NCBI RefSeq assembly: GCF_902150045.1
Contig: NZ_CABFVU010000004.1
Span: forward strand, 799,745 to 863,744
From: Chitinophaga polysaccharea
Lineage (GTDB): Bacteria; Bacteroidota; Bacteroidia; Chitinophagales; Chitinophagaceae
Length of the DNA stretch: 64,000 bases
Direction of reading: 5' to 3'
Positions 32,956 through 40,534 of this stretch are shown one piece after another. Numbering within the stretch: position 1 is the stretch's first letter; every line of letters starts with the position of its first letter. Below the pieces are notes generated by a model, which ran no database searches, was not told where the DNA came from, and worked only from the letters and a program-made list of their open reading frames with translations. Both the position numbers and the translations under genes were made by a program.

Positions 32956-34306
32956 AAGCATATACCCACGATTATATGTGCTTGCGTCGGGAATCCTGCT
33001 GGCTTTTTTCTTTCAGACAGCATCCGCACAACAGGGCGTAAAACCGCTTTCGTTAAATGAAGCCATATCGTTGAGTATACAAAACAGCAAACAACTGAAG
33101 GTGAGCCATGCAAAAGTAGAACAGGCCACCGCCTCACTGAAAGAAGCCAATGAGGGCCAATTGCCGGACGTAAGCGTTTCAGGTTCTTATCTCAGGCTTA
33201 CACAACCGAATATTGACCTGAAACTGAAAATGGGAGATGATAACAATGGAGGAACCAAATCCGAAAGCCCTAAAGTGAACCAGGCTGCTTACGGTATAGC
33301 CAGTGTATCACTGCCGATCTTTGCCGGTGGAAAGCTTCAGAGTGGTAAGGAATCTGCCCGTTACCTGGCAGAAGCCGCCCGCCTGGATGTAGATAAAGAC
33401 CGTGAAGATGTGATCCAGAATACCATCGCTGCCTACAGCAATCTTTATAAAGCAAAAGCTGCAGTAGCGCTGGTGCAGGAAAACATCCGGCAGTCGGATG
33501 AGAGAGTGAGGGAGTTTTCGAATAAGGAAAAGAATGGTCTCCTTGCGCGTAATGATCTTTTAAAAGCCGAACTGCAGCAATCCAATTACCAGGTGGCATT
33601 GATGGACGCTGAAAATAACCTTAAAATTGCCAATCTCAATATGGATATCATGCTGGGCCTGCCCGATAATACAGTGATCCAGGTAGACAGCACCGCTTTT
33701 AAGGTAGAAGATAAAGTGGACAGTCGAGGTGTAGCAGAGTTTGAGCAACTGGCTTACCAGAACCGTAAAGATGCGGCTTCACTGGGCGCCCGTGAGAAAG
33801 CAGCCAATGCCGGTATAAAGGGTGCAAAGGCAGATTATTTCCCGTCACTCGCCGTAACCGGCGGATATGTGGCGGCTTATATTCCTAACGTGGTAACCAT
33901 CACCAATGCGGTGAATGCCGGTATAGGATTAAAGTATAATCTTTCTTCCCTCTGGAAAACAGGTACAAAAGTAAACTACGCAAAGGCGCAACTGGCGGAA
34001 GTACAGGCCAATGAGGCCAAGCTCGTAGATGGTATTCATCTCGATGTTTATCAATCTTACGAAAACTACATCCTGAGCCATAAGAAAATGGATACTTATA
34101 TCAAGGCGATAGAACAGGCAGAGGAAAATTACCGTATCACGAAGAATAAGCACGATAACAACCTGGCTACTACCACAGATCTGCTGGATGCCGACGTGGC
34201 GAATTTGCAGGCGCATCTCAACTACGCGTATGCAAAAGCGGATGCACTGGTAGCTTATAACAAACTGTTACAGTCAGCCGGTTTACTGGAATCCAACAAT
34301 AAATAA
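32945..34306 (+). CDS. TolC-family outer membrane efflux channel
   Basis: The 453-aa protein has a signal peptide (ILLAFFFQTASAQ) and two OEP repeats rich in long helices: SLNEAISLSIQNSKQLKVSHAKVEQA, then an ENN/NRKDAASLGAREKAA counterpart. This is the layout of the trimeric TolC tunnel, which spans the outer membrane and periplasm. Its start overlaps the tetR end. It works with the EmrA-like adaptor and EmrB-like transporter encoded next. Confidence 0.9.
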   Translation: MNSKSIYPRLYVLASGILLAFFFQTASAQQGVKPLSLNEAISLSIQNSKQLKVSHAKVEQATASLKEANEGQLPDVSVSGSYLRLTQPNIDLKLKMGDDNNGGTKSESPKVNQAAYGIASVSLPIFAGGKLQSGKESARYLAEAARLDVDKDREDVIQNTIAAYSNLYKAKAAVALVQENIRQSDERVREFSNKEKNGLLARNDLLKAELQQSNYQVALMDAENNLKIANLNMDIMLGLPDNTVIQVDSTAFKVEDKVDSRGVAEFEQLAYQNRKDAASLGAREKAANAGIKGAKADYFPSLAVTGGYVAAYIPNVVTITNAVNAGIGLKYNLSSLWKTGTKVNYAKAQLAEVQANEAKLVDGIHLDVYQSYENYILSHKKMDTYIKAIEQAEENYRITKNKHDNNLATTTDLLDADVANLQAHLNYAYAKADALVAYNKLLQSAGLLESNNK

Positions 34307-34333
34307 TACCACAAACCAATAAATATCAAAGCC

Positions 34334-35464
34334 GTGGAAACGCAAACTCAAACAAAACCTACTAACAATATAAACATGCAGGAAACAACCGCGCCTAAAA
34401 AGAAAAGTAAAGGGTTCGTCATAGTGCTGGCAGTGCTGGTACTTGGTGGCGGCGCATTTGGTATCACTAAATACGTTCATGCCCAACACCATGAAGAAAC
34501 TGATAACGCGCAGATAGATGCCAATGTAAGCCCTGTTATACCCCGTGTATCCGGTTATGTGAAAGAAGTGAGAGTGAAAGATAACCAGTTTGTGAAGAAA
34601 GGCGACACATTGGTAATCCTGGACGATCGCGACCTGGCCCTTAAAGTGCAGGCCGCAGAAAACGCCCTTTATGCTGCACAGGCGAACCTGGGCGCAGCCG
34701 AGGCTTCCACTGTAGCTGCAGAAGCAGGTATCAGCACCGCACAGGCACAGATCAGCACTATTGATGCGCAGATCGAAGCCGCAAAGGTAAACCTCTGGAG
34801 AGCCAGCCAGGATTATGAGCGCTATGCCAACCTGATCAAAGATCACTCTATCACCCAGCAGGAATTTGAACAGGCATCAGCTGCCAAACAAACTGCTGAA
34901 CGTCAGCTCGATGTATTGGCCCAGCAAAAAGCTGCCGCCGGCCGTCAGACGCATGTAGTTGCCTCCCAGAGCGGGGCTACCTCCAAGCAGATCAACATTG
35001 CCAACGCAGGTATCAAACAACGTGAAACCGATGTGGCAGATGCAAAACTGAACCTGTCTTACGCAGTGATCGTTGCTCCGGAAGACGGTGTGCTGTCAAA
35101 GATCTATGTGCAACCAGGCCAGTTTGTTACAGCAGGACAATCGCTGTTCAGCGTAGTGCTGAGCACTACTCCATGGGTAGTGGCCAACTTCAAGGAAACA
35201 CAGCTGGATAAAATGAAACTGGGTCAGAAAGTAACCGTACATATTGATGCTTATCCTGAAAAAGGACTGGAGGCGAAAGTAACTTCCTTCTCCCCGGCCA
35301 CAGGTTCTAAATTTGCCCTGCTGCCTGCGGATAATGCTTCCGGTAACTTCGTAAAAGTGGTGCAACGCTTACCGGTAAAAATTGAGTTCGATAACCCTAA
35401 CGATGAACTGGTAAAACAGTTGCGCCCGGGTATGAACGTGCTGGTAGACGTGCATCTCAACTAA
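34334..35464 (+). CDS. EmrA-like membrane fusion (HlyD-family) adaptor
   Basis: The 376-aa protein has one N-terminal transmembrane helix (GFVIVLAVLVLGGGAFGITKY, about 32-52) and a lipoyl-like half motif (NVSPVIPRVSGYVKEVRVKDNQFVKKGD with breaks). A coiled-coil hairpin follows (AASTVAAEAGISTAQAQIST), then the second lipoyl half (APEDGVLSKIYVQPGQFV) and a beta-barrel. It bridges the inner membrane transporter and the TolC-like channel. An intergenic 130-bp inverted-repeat element separates it from the transporter gene. Confidence 0.9.
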   Translation: METQTQTKPTNNINMQETTAPKKKSKGFVIVLAVLVLGGGAFGITKYVHAQHHEETDNAQIDANVSPVIPRVSGYVKEVRVKDNQFVKKGDTLVILDDRDLALKVQAAENALYAAQANLGAAEASTVAAEAGISTAQAQISTIDAQIEAAKVNLWRASQDYERYANLIKDHSITQQEFEQASAAKQTAERQLDVLAQQKAAAGRQTHVVASQSGATSKQINIANAGIKQRETDVADAKLNLSYAVIVAPEDGVLSKIYVQPGQFVTAGQSLFSVVLSTTPWVVANFKETQLDKMKLGQKVTVHIDAYPEKGLEAKVTSFSPATGSKFALLPADNASGNFVKVVQRLPVKIEFDNPNDELVKQLRPGMNVLVDVHLN

Positions 35465-35480
35465 TCATATCAATGAACAG

Positions 35481-35610
35481 CAACGTACCCGGAGTTAATA
35501 ATTAGTGGGAACCATGCAATAATTAACAGACAGGCGTAATCGATTAGCTTTAACAGATCATCAACAGAAAGGTCATGTTCATCATTAATTATTAACTCGG
35601 GGTACCGTTG
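35481..35610. repeat. 130-bp inverted-repeat element between the adaptor and transporter genes
   Basis: The arm CAACGTACCCGGAGTTAATAATTA-type text at 35481-35504 is matched in reverse by 35586-35610, with one inserted base and one mismatch. An 80-base loop contains further TAATTA motifs. It could act as an RNA hairpin inside the operon transcript that sets the adaptor-to-transporter ratio, or be a small repeat element. No T-run follows, so it is not a simple terminator. Confidence 0.6.
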
Positions 35611-35635
35611 TTTTCATTCAAAATATAAGTGCTGC

Positions 35636-37213
35636 ATGCAACAAGAATCATTGGTAGAATACGGCTCGCGCAGGGTGATCATCACTATCACCGCTATATT
35701 TTGCGCTTTGCTGGAGATAGTGGATACCACTATCGTAAATGTGGCGTTGAATGACATGCGTGGTAACATGGGTGCTACACTCAGTGAAATCGGATGGGTC
35801 ATTACCGCTTATGCTATCGGTAACGTAATTATAGTACCGATGACCAGCTGGTTATCCCAGCAATTTGGTCGTCGTAACTATTTCGCGGCGTCTATTATTA
35901 TATTCACCGTTTCCTCCTTCCTTTGCGGTAACGCAAGCGTGATGTGGGAGCTGATCATATTCCGCTTCATACAGGGTTTGGGTGGAGGTGCATTGCTGGT
36001 AACCTCTCAAACAATTATCACCGAAAGTTACCCGCCTGAAAAACGCGGTATTGCCCAGGCCATTTACGGATTGGGTGTAATTATCGGTCCCACTTTAGGC
36101 CCCCCGTTAGGTGGTTATATCACCGATAACTACTCCTGGCCTTATATCTTTTACATCAACATTCCTATCGGCGTAATTGCCACGCTGCTTACCCTGCAGT
36201 TTGTGCGCAGCCCGAAGTATGGGGAGAAAAGATCCATGTCGGAGATAGATTTCCTGGGTATAGGGCTCCTCGCGGTGATGGTAGGCTGTTTGCAGTTTGT
36301 ACTGGAACGCGGGCAGGAAGATGACTGGTTTAACGACTCCACTATTACTGCATTAACGGTAACAAGTGTACTGGCCCTGTTCTTCTTTGTATGGCGGGAG
36401 CTTACCTATAAGAATCCCATTGTGGAACTGAGGGTGCTCAAGAACGGGAACCTCCGGGTTGGTACAGTACTGTCGTTTATCATGGGCTTCGGGTTATATG
36501 GATCCACCTTCATCATCCCGCTGTATACGCAAGGCTCCCTGGGATGGACCGCCACACAGTCTGGTATGCTTATGATCCCTGCGGCATTAACCACCGCAGT
36601 GATGATGCCGCTGATAGGTAAGATGCTGGAAAAAGGCATCCCGCAGCAATACCTGGTGGCAAGTGGTATGTTCCTGTTCTTTGTTTTCTGTTTCTGGGGA
36701 TATAAAATCATCACACCGGCAGATACCGGTTCGGAGGCTTTCTTCTGGATGCTGATTGTTCGTGGTATTGGTATGGGTTTACTCTTTATTCCTATCACCA
36801 CGTTGTCGCTGTCCGGTTTGAAAGGACAACAGATTGGCCAGGGCGCAGCCTTTACAGGTATGATGCGCCAGCTGGGCGGATCGTTTGGTGTGGCTTTGAT
36901 CACTACGTTTATGGCCCGCCAGAACATGCTGCACCGCAGCGACCTGGTAGCCAAACTGGATACCAATAACCCGGATGTGATCAACCGCGTAAACAATTTA
37001 CAGCACACCTTCGGGGCTAAAGGAATGGATCCTCACCAGGCGCTGAACACCGGTTACAAATTACTGGATTACAGTGTTACCAAACAGGCGGCCATATTAT
37101 CCTATATGGATGTGTTCCTGTACCTGGGTATGCTGTTCCTGATCTGTGTGCCGTTTGTGCTCATGGTAAGAGCTAAGAAAGCTGCGAAACTTGATCCGTC
37201 TGCTATGCACTAA
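35636..37213 (+). CDS. EmrB/QacA-type (DHA2) major facilitator drug exporter
   Basis: The 525-aa inner membrane protein has 14 predicted helices. Family motifs are LEIVDTTIVNVALNDM (helix 1, motif D), WLSQQFGRRNYF (motif A), RFIQGLGGG (motif B) and GVIIGPTLGPPLGGYI (motif C). It uses the proton gradient to expel hydrophobic compounds through the adaptor and TolC-like channel encoded upstream. A strong terminator follows at 37280, closing the operon. Confidence 0.95.
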   Translation: MQQESLVEYGSRRVIITITAIFCALLEIVDTTIVNVALNDMRGNMGATLSEIGWVITAYAIGNVIIVPMTSWLSQQFGRRNYFAASIIIFTVSSFLCGNASVMWELIIFRFIQGLGGGALLVTSQTIITESYPPEKRGIAQAIYGLGVIIGPTLGPPLGGYITDNYSWPYIFYINIPIGVIATLLTLQFVRSPKYGEKRSMSEIDFLGIGLLAVMVGCLQFVLERGQEDDWFNDSTITALTVTSVLALFFFVWRELTYKNPIVELRVLKNGNLRVGTVLSFIMGFGLYGSTFIIPLYTQGSLGWTATQSGMLMIPAALTTAVMMPLIGKMLEKGIPQQYLVASGMFLFFVFCFWGYKIITPADTGSEAFFWMLIVRGIGMGLLFIPITTLSLSGLKGQQIGQGAAFTGMMRQLGGSFGVALITTFMARQNMLHRSDLVAKLDTNNPDVINRVNNLQHTFGAKGMDPHQALNTGYKLLDYSVTKQAAILSYMDVFLYLGMLFLICVPFVLMVRAKKAAKLDPSAMH

Positions 37214-37279
37214 CGGAAATAGTTTTCAACATAAAATATTGTTGCAATAACAGTGTAACAGTTGTAGGTTTAGGTAAAT

Positions 37280-37312
37280 AAGCCCCGATCTTAATCGGGG
37301 CTTTTGTTTTTT
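37280..37312 (+). terminator. Intrinsic terminator of the efflux operon
   Basis: AAGCCCCGAT pairs with ATCGGGGCTT across loop CTTA, followed by TTGTTTTTT. It lies about 66 bases beyond the transporter's stop codon. Confidence 0.85.
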
Positions 37313-37349
37313 CAGGCGTAATGAATTAAATTCATAGAAACGCCCCGCT

Positions 37350-37922
37350 ATGGAAACATTCGGCCATGTAAGAATGGTAATAGGATTTATCCTGAGCCTC
37401 AGCATTGCACATCTGCTCAAAGGCACTGCCAAATTCATTCAGCACCCCGACCGGGAAAAGCCTTATTGGATACATCTTTCATGGGTAGTCTATATCTTTG
37501 TGATACTGGTACATTTCTGGTGGTGGGAAATGCCATTGCACGCGTTAAAAAAATGGACCTTCCCGGAATACATCTTTATCATCTCCTTTATTACTACTTT
37601 TTTCCTGCTCTGCGCTTTATTATACCCGGATGACCTGAAAGATTATAAAGGATACCAGGATTATTTTTATTCAAGACGAAAGTGGTTCTTTGGTGTACTG
37701 GCATTTTCATTTATTGCAGATGTGGTGGATACACTGATAAAAGGGCATGATTACTATCATCATTTCGGGATAGAATACCCCATCCGCAATGTTGTACATA
37801 TTATCCTCTGCCTGATGGCCATCAGGATCAGTAACAGGACCTTTCACGGGGCGCTCGTGATAGCATTTATCATCTACGAAATGAGCTATATATTGCGGCT
37901 GTACCTTGCCGCCGCTGCCTGA
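37350..37922 (+). CDS. Integral membrane protein of unknown function
   Basis: The 190-aa protein has about five hydrophobic segments: VIGFILSLSIAHLLKG, WVVYIFVILVHFWWWEM, YIFIISFITTFFLLCALLY, WFFGVLAFSFIADVVD and HIILCLMAIRI. Short basic loops and clustered His/Trp lie near the membrane. No family is recognised. It converges with the Mpo1-like gene, stops 6 bases apart. Confidence 0.6.
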   Translation: METFGHVRMVIGFILSLSIAHLLKGTAKFIQHPDREKPYWIHLSWVVYIFVILVHFWWWEMPLHALKKWTFPEYIFIISFITTFFLLCALLYPDDLKDYKGYQDYFYSRRKWFFGVLAFSFIADVVDTLIKGHDYYHHFGIEYPIRNVVHIILCLMAIRISNRTFHGALVIAFIIYEMSYILRLYLAAAA

Positions 37923-37928
37923 GCGTTT

Positions 37929-38390
37929 TTACAAACGGATGCCCGCTTTTTTATAGATAAAGCTTAGTAACCATGCCGGTCCTATGAGCAGGAACTGCAG
38001 GTCCTTAAAAAAGGAGGGCTTTGCCCCTTCAATTTTATGACCGATAAACTGCCCGATCCAGGCCAGCACAAAAATAGCCAGCGCCACCTGCCATATCACC
38101 AGCGGGGTGGCCGCTATAAGCCGCCATAGCCATAAGCATATCACGCCGATCAGCAACATGCCTCCGGCCAGGGAGGGAGACAGGCGCAGGTAGTAAATAA
38201 TCAGCAGCAGCAATGCTGCATGCGCCACTGAAATATAAGCGCGCACACCGCCGATGGGCAAAGGGATCGCGTATAAAAATCCAACGATACTGAAGAAAAT
38301 AGCGGGTACACAAATCCAGTGGATCAGTTTATTGGTATGGTTACGGTGGCTGCTGCCGTACTCGTCCAGCCATTGATGGATTGTTCTCAT
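37929..38390 (-). CDS. Mpo1-like (DUF962) membrane protein
   Basis: The 153-aa protein matches the Mpo1/YGL010w family in layout: MRTIHQWLDEYGSSHRNHTN, then KLIHWICVPAIFFSIVGFLY, and at the end GHKIEGAKPSFFKDLQFLL. The conserved histidines (HRNHTNKLIH, QFIGHKIEG) could bind iron. The yeast homologue is a 2-hydroxy fatty acid dioxygenase acting on phytosphingosine-derived lipids. A lipid role here is inferred from the family. Confidence 0.85.
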   Translation of the reverse strand: MRTIHQWLDEYGSSHRNHTNKLIHWICVPAIFFSIVGFLYAIPLPIGGVRAYISVAHAALLLLIIYYLRLSPSLAGGMLLIGVICLWLWRLIAATPLVIWQVALAIFVLAWIGQFIGHKIEGAKPSFFKDLQFLLIGPAWLLSFIYKKAGIRL

Positions 38391-38588
38391 AGCGGTGGCG
38401 TTTATAAAAGCGGTACTATTAAAATACGTTAAATAATGCAGAAGTGATGAAAGGTGGGCGGTTTATTTACTGAGGGAAATGGATATTTCTACAAAGCAGG
38501 CTTCACCAACAAACCAATCCGGAAAAATGTTTTATTAATCGTTCGCGAAACAATAGATTTGAATCAACAAGTAATTAACTGAAATATT

Positions 38589-39476
38589 ATGGAAACCATC
38601 GGATTTATCGGCACAGGCCATTTGGGCTATCCCATCGCGGAAAACCTGCTGAAGGCAGGATATACTTTAAGAATTTATAACCGTACCCGTGAAAAGGCAT
38701 TACCATTGGAGCAGCTGGGCGCTATCCTGGTAGGCAGCCCGGAAGAAACGGCGGTGAAAGGCGGCATAGTAATGAGCCTGGTGGCAGATGATAAGGCGCT
38801 GGAGGCAGTGGCTACAGATGCCTTATTGGCCGCGCTGGGCAACGGTGGTATTCATGTATCAATGAGCACAGTTTCGCCGGATATTTCCAGGGAGCTATCG
38901 GTAAGTCATAGCCGGCATGGGGTTACATTTGTTGCGGCGCCGGTATTTGCGCGCCCGGATGCAGCGGCGGCAAAGGCAGGGAATGCCGTGGTTTCGGGGC
39001 CTGCTGCTGCCAAAGAAAAGATCCGGCCGTTATTACAGGCAGGGTTTGCCCGCAATGTGTTTGATCTTGGAGAAGATGCAGGCAGCGCTAATGTGCTGAA
39101 GCTCATGGGCAACTTTATGATCGCGGGGGCAATGGAACTCATGGCGGAGGCATTTGCATTGGCGGAGAAAAACGGGGTAGACCCCAGGGTGGCTTACGAG
39201 ATGTTAACCACCACCTTATTTTCAGGGCCCATTTTCCGTAATTATGGCGCCATGATCCTGGACCGTAAGTTTACCGGTAATCCCTCTTTCAGTGCTGCAT
39301 TGGGTTTGAAAGATATGGATCTTGTATTGCAAACAGCGCGGAAGTCGTATACGCCGATGCCGCTGGCCAACCTGGTACAGAACCGCCTGGCAACCATCCT
39401 GGCAAAGGACATACATGACGCCGACTGGACGGCCCTGGCTTCCGGTGCTTTGGAGGATGCAGGACTTTCTTATTAA
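38589..39476 (+). CDS. NAD(P)-dependent 3-hydroxyisobutyrate/6-phosphogluconate dehydrogenase-like oxidoreductase
   Basis: The 295-aa protein opens with a Rossmann motif (IGFIGTGHLGYPIAENLLKAG) for the nicotinamide cofactor. The substrate-loop equivalent is VSMSTVSPDISRELS, and the catalytic Lys region is NVLKLMGNFMIAGAMELMAEA. The helical C-terminal domain ends in DWTALAS. It belongs to the beta-hydroxyacid dehydrogenase family. Its stop overlaps the end of the convergent HxlR gene by 4 bases. Confidence 0.85.
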   Translation: METIGFIGTGHLGYPIAENLLKAGYTLRIYNRTREKALPLEQLGAILVGSPEETAVKGGIVMSLVADDKALEAVATDALLAALGNGGIHVSMSTVSPDISRELSVSHSRHGVTFVAAPVFARPDAAAAKAGNAVVSGPAAAKEKIRPLLQAGFARNVFDLGEDAGSANVLKLMGNFMIAGAMELMAEAFALAEKNGVDPRVAYEMLTTTLFSGPIFRNYGAMILDRKFTGNPSFSAALGLKDMDLVLQTARKSYTPMPLANLVQNRLATILAKDIHDADWTALASGALEDAGLSY

Positions 39477-39877
39477 TCTTTACCGGCCATAGCCGCTACG
39501 GTCCTGTCTTTGGGCTTTTGGCGCGTTATGGCATCTTCCCGGTGCATAGTGCCCCAGTCAGAAATATGCTGCAGCATACTTTCCATACTCCAGCCCAGCG
39601 GGGTAAGCTCATATTCTACCCGCGGAGGCACTTCCGGGTATACGATCCGTTTAACAAGGTGGTCATTTTCCAGTTCTCTTAACTGCAGCACCAGCACTCT
39701 TTCTGAAATCCCGGTGATCGACTTTTTCAGTTCGTTATAACGTAGTTTGCCATCCAGTAAGCGCCACAGTATGCTGGGCTTCCAGCGACCGCCGATCAAC
39801 GACAGGGTATATGCTGTGCCGCAGTCGCCGCGCAGCTGTTTTCCGTTGATGGCATTGGAGGAATTTTCTTTTCGCAT
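39473..39877 (-). CDS. HxlR-family transcriptional regulator
   Basis: The 134-aa winged-helix protein carries the HxlR signature: CGTAYTLSLIGGRWKPSILWRLL (with breaks), RYNELKKSITGISERVLVLQL, and RIVYPEVPPRVEYELTPLGWS. These regulators often answer to redox or electrophile stress. It is divergent from the DoxX gene across 136 bases that hold an inverted repeat, so it probably controls DoxX and itself. Confidence 0.9.
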   Translation of the reverse strand: MRKENSSNAINGKQLRGDCGTAYTLSLIGGRWKPSILWRLLDGKLRYNELKKSITGISERVLVLQLRELENDHLVKRIVYPEVPPRVEYELTPLGWSMESMLQHISDWGTMHREDAITRQKPKDRTVAAMAGKD

Positions 39878-39930
39878 ACGTTCATTTTTTCTTTACGGTC
39901 TAAAGATACGCATTACACTGCTATCATGGA

Positions 39931-39955
39931 GGTTACCACTATCCTTTGAGTAACC
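39931..39955. promoter_or_regulatory. Inverted repeat between HxlR and DoxX genes (candidate operator)
   Basis: GGTTAC (39931-39936) and GTAACC (39950-39955) are exact inverted 6-mers spaced by 13 bases, a total of 25 bp, midway between the two divergent genes. The spacing suits a dimeric winged-helix repressor. Confidence 0.45.
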
Positions 39956-40013
39956 CTGTTTTGCCGGAACATATTTAGCATTAGGTTTGTTGTATTAATA
40001 AAATCTGTTAACT

Positions 40014-40403
40014 ATGAAAATTGTTCCACTGCTGGGCCGGATCTTATTTGCCCTCATTTTTCTCATGTCCGGTTTGAACCATATTACAGGCGCGGGAGCG
40101 GATTATGCCGCTGCTGCGGGCGTGCCTGCGCCCGGTTTCCTGGTGCCTTTTGCCGGGCTGCTGGCCCTGCTGGGCGCGTTGAGCATCCTGCTGGGATACA
40201 AGGTTAAGTATGGTGCATGGCTGATTGTCATCTTTCTGGTGCCGGTAAGCCTTGCAATGCATAATTTCTGGGCGGTAAAAGATCCTATGCAGCAACAGAT
40301 GCAAATGGCAATGTTCATGAAAAATGTGGCCATCCTGGGAGGGGCATTGTTGCTGGCTTATTTTGGCGCAGGGCCCTACAGTATAGACAACCGCAAAGCA
40401 TAA
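40014..40403 (+). CDS. DoxX-family membrane protein
   Basis: The 129-aa protein has four helices: LGRILFALIFLMSGLNHITG, FLVPFAGLLALLGALSILLGY, AWLIVIFLVPVSLAMHNFWAV and MKNVAILGGALLLAYFGAG. This is the DoxX/SURF4-like pattern. Some DoxX proteins support quinone or redox-stress functions. It is divergent from HxlR, and its stop lies 6 bases before a MITE-like element. Confidence 0.85.
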   Translation: MKIVPLLGRILFALIFLMSGLNHITGAGADYAAAAGVPAPGFLVPFAGLLALLGALSILLGYKVKYGAWLIVIFLVPVSLAMHNFWAVKDPMQQQMQMAMFMKNVAILGGALLLAYFGAGPYSIDNRKA

Positions 40404-40409
40404 AGAAAA

Positions 40410-40518
40410 AGAGGCTGTATCATAAATAACTTTTACCCGATTTTACTCGGGTACCGGGTGGAGAAAATTTTCGTATATGCGATTCTCACACCCATTAAGT
40501 TAGTTATGATACAGCCCT
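40410..40518. repeat. 109-bp MITE-like element, copy 2 (inverted relative to copy 1)
   Basis: The element GAGGCTGTATCATAA...TTATGATACAGCCC reads through to almost the complement of 31415-31524. Interior blocks such as ACCCGATTTTACTCGGGTAC and GCGATTCTCACACCCATTAA are shared. The high identity of the two copies suggests recent spread. Confidence 0.8.
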
Positions 40519-40534
40519 TTTATGTTTTGGCAAA

